34,031 nt of DNA, taken from the NCBI RefSeq assembly GCF_001435895.1, contig NZ_AZFZ01000029.1, forward strand, positions 1-34,031. Direction: 5' to 3'. Source of the DNA: Lentilactobacillus parafarraginis DSM 18390 = JCM 14109 (GTDB lineage: Bacteria > Bacillota > Bacilli > Lactobacillales > Lactobacillaceae). The notes beneath the pieces are model-generated. The model ran no database searches. It saw only the letters and a program-made list of their open reading frames with translations, and was not told the DNA's origin. Position 1 is the stretch's first letter; each line of letters begins with the position of its first letter. Both the position numbers and the translations under genes were made by a program. Below are positions 25,397 to 31,100 of this stretch, in pieces.

Positions 25397-26659
25397 ATGC
25401 AGGATCGCTTTGATGAATTGATGGATGATCTTTTTGAACGGTTTGATTTTGTTCATAGCGATATCCGGTTGGCAGATTTGCTGGATTTAGGGTTATTTCT
25501 TGCCCGGCGTTACGGGGCAATGCCGCCGTACCCGTTTCCGATGGTCTATTCAACCATTCAGAGTCGGCTGTCGCTGCAGCTTATTGAGGATTTAATCTGG
25601 GCTGACCATTGGACGTTGGCGCAGTTGGAAACGTTTCTTCTTCGGGCCGAACAGCTATACATCACCAAAATAGCGGACTGGCAACAGCTTGCCGGACCCC
25701 ACGCGCAACGGCTTGCCGAATTAGTGACGGATGCCAAACTGCGTTATCTGCCACTGGCGACCGTTGACCTGGCGGCGGATCTGGATTTTAAGTCCAACGC
25801 TGACGAAAAGTTTTACGGCGTTGAGCAGGTCACGTGGTACCAGAATACCGACGCGATCCAGGAATTTGATGAGCGGGTAGCCCTTCCCGGCAACGTGGCA
25901 ATTATCACCGCCCTAAAGGATCAGCTGCACGAATACAGTCCGCAGGGGACGCTGGTCCTCTCAAATCAACGGCTGGTGCACCACTACCGGGATGCAAACG
26001 GTGAGTTAGTCATCAAACAGCTGCAGGTCAGTAAGCTTTCAGTGGTGAAAATTTATCAAGACGCGGTCCTCATCTGGATGGACCAGCTGCCCCTCCTGTT
26101 GAAAACGGCCAACCCCAATGAGTTGGGGACGCTGATTCTCAGGCTAATGAATGCGACGGAGACTGATTCTTTTGTCACCAATGGGCTGACGATCGATCAC
26201 GACCAAATTGTCCTGGCAAAGCCAGCGGCTAACGAGATTTTTCACCAGGCAAAGGATCAGTTAACGACGTTTGCGGGGACGCAGTTTGAGCTCACTTTTC
26301 AAACCCATCAGCAGGTGGTTGATTTATCGCTACTGCTGGCAAATGACCATCTGGCCGCCCGCGTCCGTCAGCTATTGGCGGCAAAGGACGTTGTGAAGTG
26401 GCGGGACACGATCAGTACGCCGCTGCTGAAAATCATCTTTCGACTGTTATTTATCGGGTACGACGTGAACCTAGAAGTGATTGATCCGTTTGCAGCGGAT
26501 GGGGCCACCATTTTATTGGAGATGCTGGCCGGTAACCTAACCGTTAATTTGGGAGTGGGACTACAACGCCCAATTTCTCAGTTTAACAACGATCAGTTAA
26601 TTATGAATACCGAGGCGGGCTTGATTGACCGCCGTTCACTGAAGTATTTGGCAACTTAA
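25397..26659 (+). CDS. Cluster protein with a PH-like central segment
   Basis: A 420-residue soluble protein that I cannot place in a named family. GAGGAGG lies about 11 nt before the ATG and the gene follows 35 nt after the previous one. The N-terminal part (1-160) looks all-helical, with aromatic and acidic residues. Residues about 165-252 show the strand pattern of bacterial PH/GRAM-like domains: TLVLSNQRLVHHYRD, then a QLQVSKLSVVKIYQD strand, then VLIWMDQLPLLLKTANPNEL and a closing helix LGTLILRLMN. Such domains often bind lipids or proteins. The C-terminal part (260-420) is helical and mixed. There is no signal peptide or membrane helix. Its place between the glycosyltransferase set and the Ala/Ser-rich proteins suggests a role in delivering the substrate or docking the complex at the membrane. 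Confidence 0.65.
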   Translation: MQDRFDELMDDLFERFDFVHSDIRLADLLDLGLFLARRYGAMPPYPFPMVYSTIQSRLSLQLIEDLIWADHWTLAQLETFLLRAEQLYITKIADWQQLAGPHAQRLAELVTDAKLRYLPLATVDLAADLDFKSNADEKFYGVEQVTWYQNTDAIQEFDERVALPGNVAIITALKDQLHEYSPQGTLVLSNQRLVHHYRDANGELVIKQLQVSKLSVVKIYQDAVLIWMDQLPLLLKTANPNELGTLILRLMNATETDSFVTNGLTIDHDQIVLAKPAANEIFHQAKDQLTTFAGTQFELTFQTHQQVVDLSLLLANDHLAARVRQLLAAKDVVKWRDTISTPLLKIIFRLLFIGYDVNLEVIDPFAADGATILLEMLAGNLTVNLGVGLQRPISQFNNDQLIMNTEAGLIDRRSLKYLAT

Positions 26660-26719
26660 GGGGATGGTGCCAAAGTGGGGCTTTACTAAATATCTCAAAA
26701 TGGGTCTGGTGATAACGTG

Positions 26720-27964
26720 ATGAAAGAATCAAGAAATCAACTAAATACATCTTCCGGCACCTCTCCCAATAACGATAAAATGGCGGCAAATGCGCTTTCG
26801 ACAGCCAGTGCAGCCGTAACTCAGGCGTATGAAGCCAGCGAAAGCCTGCTGGTTGCTCAGGTGGCGGCTGCCAATGAATCGCAGAACACCGTGGTGGCTG
26901 ATTGGGTAAAAAAAGCTGCCGCAGCGTATTCGTCGGCTGATTCTTATGCAGCCGTTGCCAGTGCAGCTGCCAGTGACCTGCAGGTGAAGTCGGGGGATGC
27001 CAAAGCGGTGGCGTCGGGCAGCCAGCGAATTGCCAGTGCGGCAAAGATGGTTGGCGCCCAAGTTGATTTGGCGAAGGCTCATGCCAGTGCGGCGGTTAGC
27101 GCGACCGACCAACAGGCCACGGCGCCGCTTGCCAAAAAAGCAGCGGGTTCAGCGACCGCTTATCACCAGCAGATTCAAGCGTTAGCGTCAAAAACCGCTA
27201 AGGCGTTACAATTGGCGGCCAGTGATTATGATCGCGCCACGGTTGCGGCTGCTGCCGGCGGCCTCACCTCGGCGGGGGCGCTGTCAATGACGGAGTTGGA
27301 TCAGGCGGCTTCCGAAATTCAGACGCTTGCCGGCGTTAATGATCTGGGTGTTCAGCTGTCATCTGATTATGCCAGCCAGGCCGCGTCGTATGCTGCCGAT
27401 GGAAACGGTATTTATGCCCAAGTTGCCGCGATTGAGCTTTCTCAAAGCGTTGATCTGTTGAAGTCGGCAAATGATTATATTACCCAGTATGCACAGCTGA
27501 TGAATCATCATGCCACCGCCATTTTTGAAGGGGCCGATCAGGTGGCGCCATCTGCTGAGCCACCCATGCAGCCGGCGGGCAGCGAGTCGGACCCATCACT
27601 TGACGGTTCGGATACGCTGCCCGCTGATCAATCATTGGCTGCAGCGGCCGTGACTGAAGAACCAAGCGCGTCGTCACCAGCGACTGATTCTCACGTTCCA
27701 AGCGCATCTTCGGCAGCTGTTGGGAAACAAAACGCCACAAGCTCGGTTGAAATGACAACGCCGAAGAATGGCACGGCGGGAGTTGTGCCGCCGATTGTCG
27801 CCCCGATTGTGCCGGTTGGCCCACCAGAAGAAGCCCAAGCGCATTCCGGGACCACGCCACCCGCCGCGAATTCGGCTCAAGAAGCGGCCCAGGCAAGTCG
27901 TCACCATGGGGTAGCAGAACAAGAAAACGCCCAATCCGCTGCTGAAATGGCATTGATTGGATAA
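26720..27964 (+). CDS. Ala/Ser-rich protein without signal peptide
   Basis: A 414-residue protein starting MKESRNQLNTSS. A GTG directly before the ATG (26717) is an alternative start; the ribosome site is weak (TGGTGA). No signal peptide or membrane helix is present, so it should stay in the cytoplasm. Residues about 20-270 are very rich in Ala, Ser, Gln and Asp and look helical (AAAAYSSADSYAAVASAAAS), much like the repeat region of the giant surface protein downstream. Residues about 275-395 are Pro/Ser/Thr/Ala-rich and probably disordered (VVPPIVAPIVPVGPPEE). No LPXTG or repeat unit is found. Options: a substrate mimic or chaperone for the adhesin, a glycosylated cytoplasmic protein, or a scaffold. 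Function unknown; the frame is supported by its strong amino-acid bias and gene spacing. Confidence 0.65.
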   Translation: MKESRNQLNTSSGTSPNNDKMAANALSTASAAVTQAYEASESLLVAQVAAANESQNTVVADWVKKAAAAYSSADSYAAVASAAASDLQVKSGDAKAVASGSQRIASAAKMVGAQVDLAKAHASAAVSATDQQATAPLAKKAAGSATAYHQQIQALASKTAKALQLAASDYDRATVAAAAGGLTSAGALSMTELDQAASEIQTLAGVNDLGVQLSSDYASQAASYAADGNGIYAQVAAIELSQSVDLLKSANDYITQYAQLMNHHATAIFEGADQVAPSAEPPMQPAGSESDPSLDGSDTLPADQSLAAAAVTEEPSASSPATDSHVPSASSAAVGKQNATSSVEMTTPKNGTAGVVPPIVAPIVPVGPPEEAQAHSGTTPPAANSAQEAAQASRHHGVAEQENAQSAAEMALIG

Positions 27965-28058
27965 ATTATTTGCTGCTAATTCTCTGTCAGCGTTAAAGGA
28001 TCAGTCATCAAACACCACTGCTAAGCATGAATAACGCTTATTAAAGGGGGAAGTTACG

Positions 28059-28103
28059 ATGTCAATTCAATTGTTAGTGACCATTATCGGATTCACACCC
28101 TAG
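28059..28103 (+). CDS. Possible 14-residue leader peptide
   Basis: AAAGGGGGAAG lies 6 nt before an ATG that opens MSIQLLVTIIGFTP, followed by TAG. The ribosome site is as good as that of the giant surface protein gene 58 nt further on (AAAGGGGGAGAAG), and the two upstream strings are nearly the same. The stop codon lies in the loop of a perfect inverted repeat. It may be a leader peptide acting through that hairpin, or a decayed start of a former gene. Confidence 0.35.
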   Translation: MSIQLLVTIIGFTP

Positions 28104-28117
28104 CTGGTGTGAATCCG
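28088..28117 (+). repeat. Perfect 12-bp inverted repeat before the adhesin gene
   Basis: CGGATTCACACC and GGTGTGAATCCG are exact reverse complements separated by CTAGCT. No T-run follows, so it is not a standard terminator. It lies 45 nt before the adhesin start and covers the end of the 14-codon ORF. It could be an attenuating or mRNA-protecting hairpin, or a protein-binding site. Confidence 0.85.
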
Positions 28118-28161
28118 AATCATTAAGCCTCAAGATAAATTAACATAAAGGGGGAGAAGAT

Positions 28162-31100
28162 ATGACCTTAGACTTACTGAACAAGAGTAAGCGGCATGCC
28201 TATCGATTGGCGAAAGCTAATCCCAAGCAGCGCTACAAGATGTATAAGTCACATAAGGGTTGGTTAATTGCCTCGATGACGATCCTGTCTTTTGGATCTG
28301 AATTCGTGTTAGGCAACGTGCATCAAACTAAAGCCGACTCTACGGGGAGTGACGCATCAAGTTCGAGTAGCTCGACTGAAAGTTCCACTGCCAATCAAGG
28401 CGTTAATGTGAATTACGTTGATACAGATGGTAATCAGGTTGCTGAAAGTCAAACAATCGTCCCTGCCCAGGGAGGCACTTACGACCAACCGCAACAGGTT
28501 GAAATTCCGGGTTATGCGTACGTTGGAACTGAAGGGAGTTCACAACAGGCGGCCGGCAATTCAAGCTCGGTCACTGTGCGTTACGCGAAGGTGACCACGC
28601 CTGATTCCACGACCCAATCAACGAATGATGGGGCGTCTTCACAGGCATCTGATACAACCGGCACCCAGGCGCAGAGTGAGTCAAGCGCGCAAACTGCTTC
28701 GAGTACACAGTCGGCGGCAAGCGCCGTCGCCGCAACACCAAGTGCCAATGTCACAACGGCGACGACTTCGGCCGCAGCTGATGACAGTAGCCTGACAAGT
28801 GCCAGTCAAAGCACGATTGATAACGCCAGCGCAATGGCTGCAAGTCAATCAGCTTATGACGCCATTCAAGCTCAAAATAAAGTTTTGAGCCAGGCTGCCA
28901 GCACGGTTTCACAAGCTTCATTGACGGATCCTGATCAAGCGGACATCTCGGATCATAGCGTTGCCTTTGACCTTAATGGCAACCACACGTTTGCTTCCGG
29001 ATCGGATTTATTTGCCCAGTCAGATTCAACAGCTGATCAAGGCGCCGCCTCAGCGCAAACAACGACCAGTGACGTGCCGGTTCTTTCAGGAACAACTTCG
29101 GCTGCCGTTGAAGTCAAGAGTACTGATCCTAAATTACAAGCCGGTCTGGATTTACTTAATCAACTGGCCGTAACCCGGGACGTTGCTTCTGACGTTGTCG
29201 TTGACAGTACCACCAGTCGGAAACGTGAGGGGGGCGTTCCAGCCGATTTTGATTTGGAACAGCTGGCACCAACCGCCATGACTTTGGGGGCAAGTTCGTT
29301 AGCTGCCACACCGGTTGCTGAAAATCTTGCCGCTGCGGCGGACGCTGCAACAGACAGCCAGTTTTCATTCTCATACAGTGATTATCGCACTAATCCTGAT
29401 GGGTCCAAGGCAGGATGGACCAACGATGTCGTTGTTACAAACGTCACATTTAATGCCGGTGACTCAAATGCGGCTAGTGCGTTTGCGACGGGGGACACTT
29501 TTTTCAATGCTACTTCAGATCCTTCTGAAGTTACGTTTAACTTTGGAAATGGTGCAAGTCTTAAGATCACCCCAACTAATCTTTTACCTGCGGGAACAAC
29601 TTATAATATCGATTACTCTCGGCCAATAGGCACTCATTCCGGTCCTTACGCGACAATAGTGGTTAGCCAAGCAAAAGTTGGGACGACCTTAGCAACAACG
29701 GCTGGACGACCTGGGGATGCCAATATTCCCGTTTGGAATGCTAACAATGATTATAACAAGCCTGGTACCTATGCCGTAATGCTTGATTTTTCAAGTAACC
29801 AGCCAAGCGCGGGAGCACCGTTTCCTTATGGAGGCGCCTATTACTTCTTAGTCACGATTAAAGACAGCAGTGCCGAAAACGCTGCTTCCGATTATGCCTT
29901 GGCTCAGTCCGGGCAAGCCCAGATTAACCAAGATTTGGCCAATGCAAGTAATGCGAAGGCCCATTATAGTGATGCCGCAACGAGTGCATATAACCAAGTA
30001 TCCACAGCTGCATCGGCGGCCGCTATTGCAATGGCCGCTGCTTCAGCCGCTGCAAAGGCGGCGAGTGACGCAACGGCCTCCGGTGGCTCTGACGCGGTTT
30101 CCGTCGCGGCTTCACAAGCTGCAATTGCTTCGGCTCAAGCGGCCGCAATTGCTAAACTTGTGCCAACAGCCGCAAGTAATGCCTCAACTGCGGTATTTCT
30201 TGCTACCGCAGCCGCTAATTCCGCTGCCAATTCTTACAATGTCATTGCCAGTTCCGCTGCAGCCACTTCCCCAGTCGCTTCGTCGGACGCAGCTGTTGTC
30301 GCTGCGGCATCCGACGCCGTTGCCAGTTATGCTACATTGGCAAACAGTGACTATCGGGATGTCACGGCAGGTTCAGGAGCCGGTAACCGAAGTGATGCCG
30401 GGACCAATGCCCAATCCGCATACGATGCCGTTGCTTCCGCTTCCGCTGCTGCCGCCGATGCCGCTAACAAGGCGGGTCACTCGGATGACGTTGTGAAGGC
30501 AAAAGCCGCCGCCTCAACCGCCGTTTCACAAGCGACCGCGGCTCAAAGCCAGATTGCTCAAGATGTCAAGAACGCTTCTGACGCGCGAGCCGCATACCCA
30601 TCTGATACCCGGGTTGCGAGTCAATACGCCAATGCAAATGCTGCCGCTCAGTCAGCCAACGCTGCGTTGTCGGCTGCCAAGGCCGCCAGCGATGCGATTA
30701 ACTCATTGGCTGCCGGGCAAGTGACATCAGCGGTTTTCGATCAGATTTCTGCCGCTGCTTCAACGGCTGTTTCACAAGCAAGCTTGGTTGCAGCTGCGGG
30801 ACCAAAGGCCGCCTCGGCCGCATCGAATGCCGTTTCCGGGGCTACCAGTGACGCGGTTTCTGCCGGCAATTCGTACAGCGCCATTGCCAGTGCGGCTGCT
30901 TCAGCTTCGCCAGCCGCTGCCAGTGATGCTGCCGCTGCTTCCGACGCCGCCAGCACCGCTGCAAGTTACGCCGCTAAGGCAAACAGCGAGTACGCGCAAG
31001 TAGTTGCTGGCTCGGGTGACCGAAGCGCTGCCGGAAGTGATGCCAGTGCCGCATACGATGCTATCAAGACTGCCAGCGCCGCTGCTTCTGACGCTAAGGA

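Noticed and set aside
27480-27953. 157-codon minus-strand frame opposite the Ala/Ser-rich cytoplasmic protein.
   Set aside because: No start signal or domain; openness is explained by biased composition of the sense gene. The plus-strand frame spans the entire interval between its neighbours.
28088-28117. Intrinsic terminator before the adhesin gene.
   Set aside because: The stem is perfect, but the right flank (AATCATTAAG) has no T-run, so simple termination is unlikely; kept only as a hairpin or inverted repeat.
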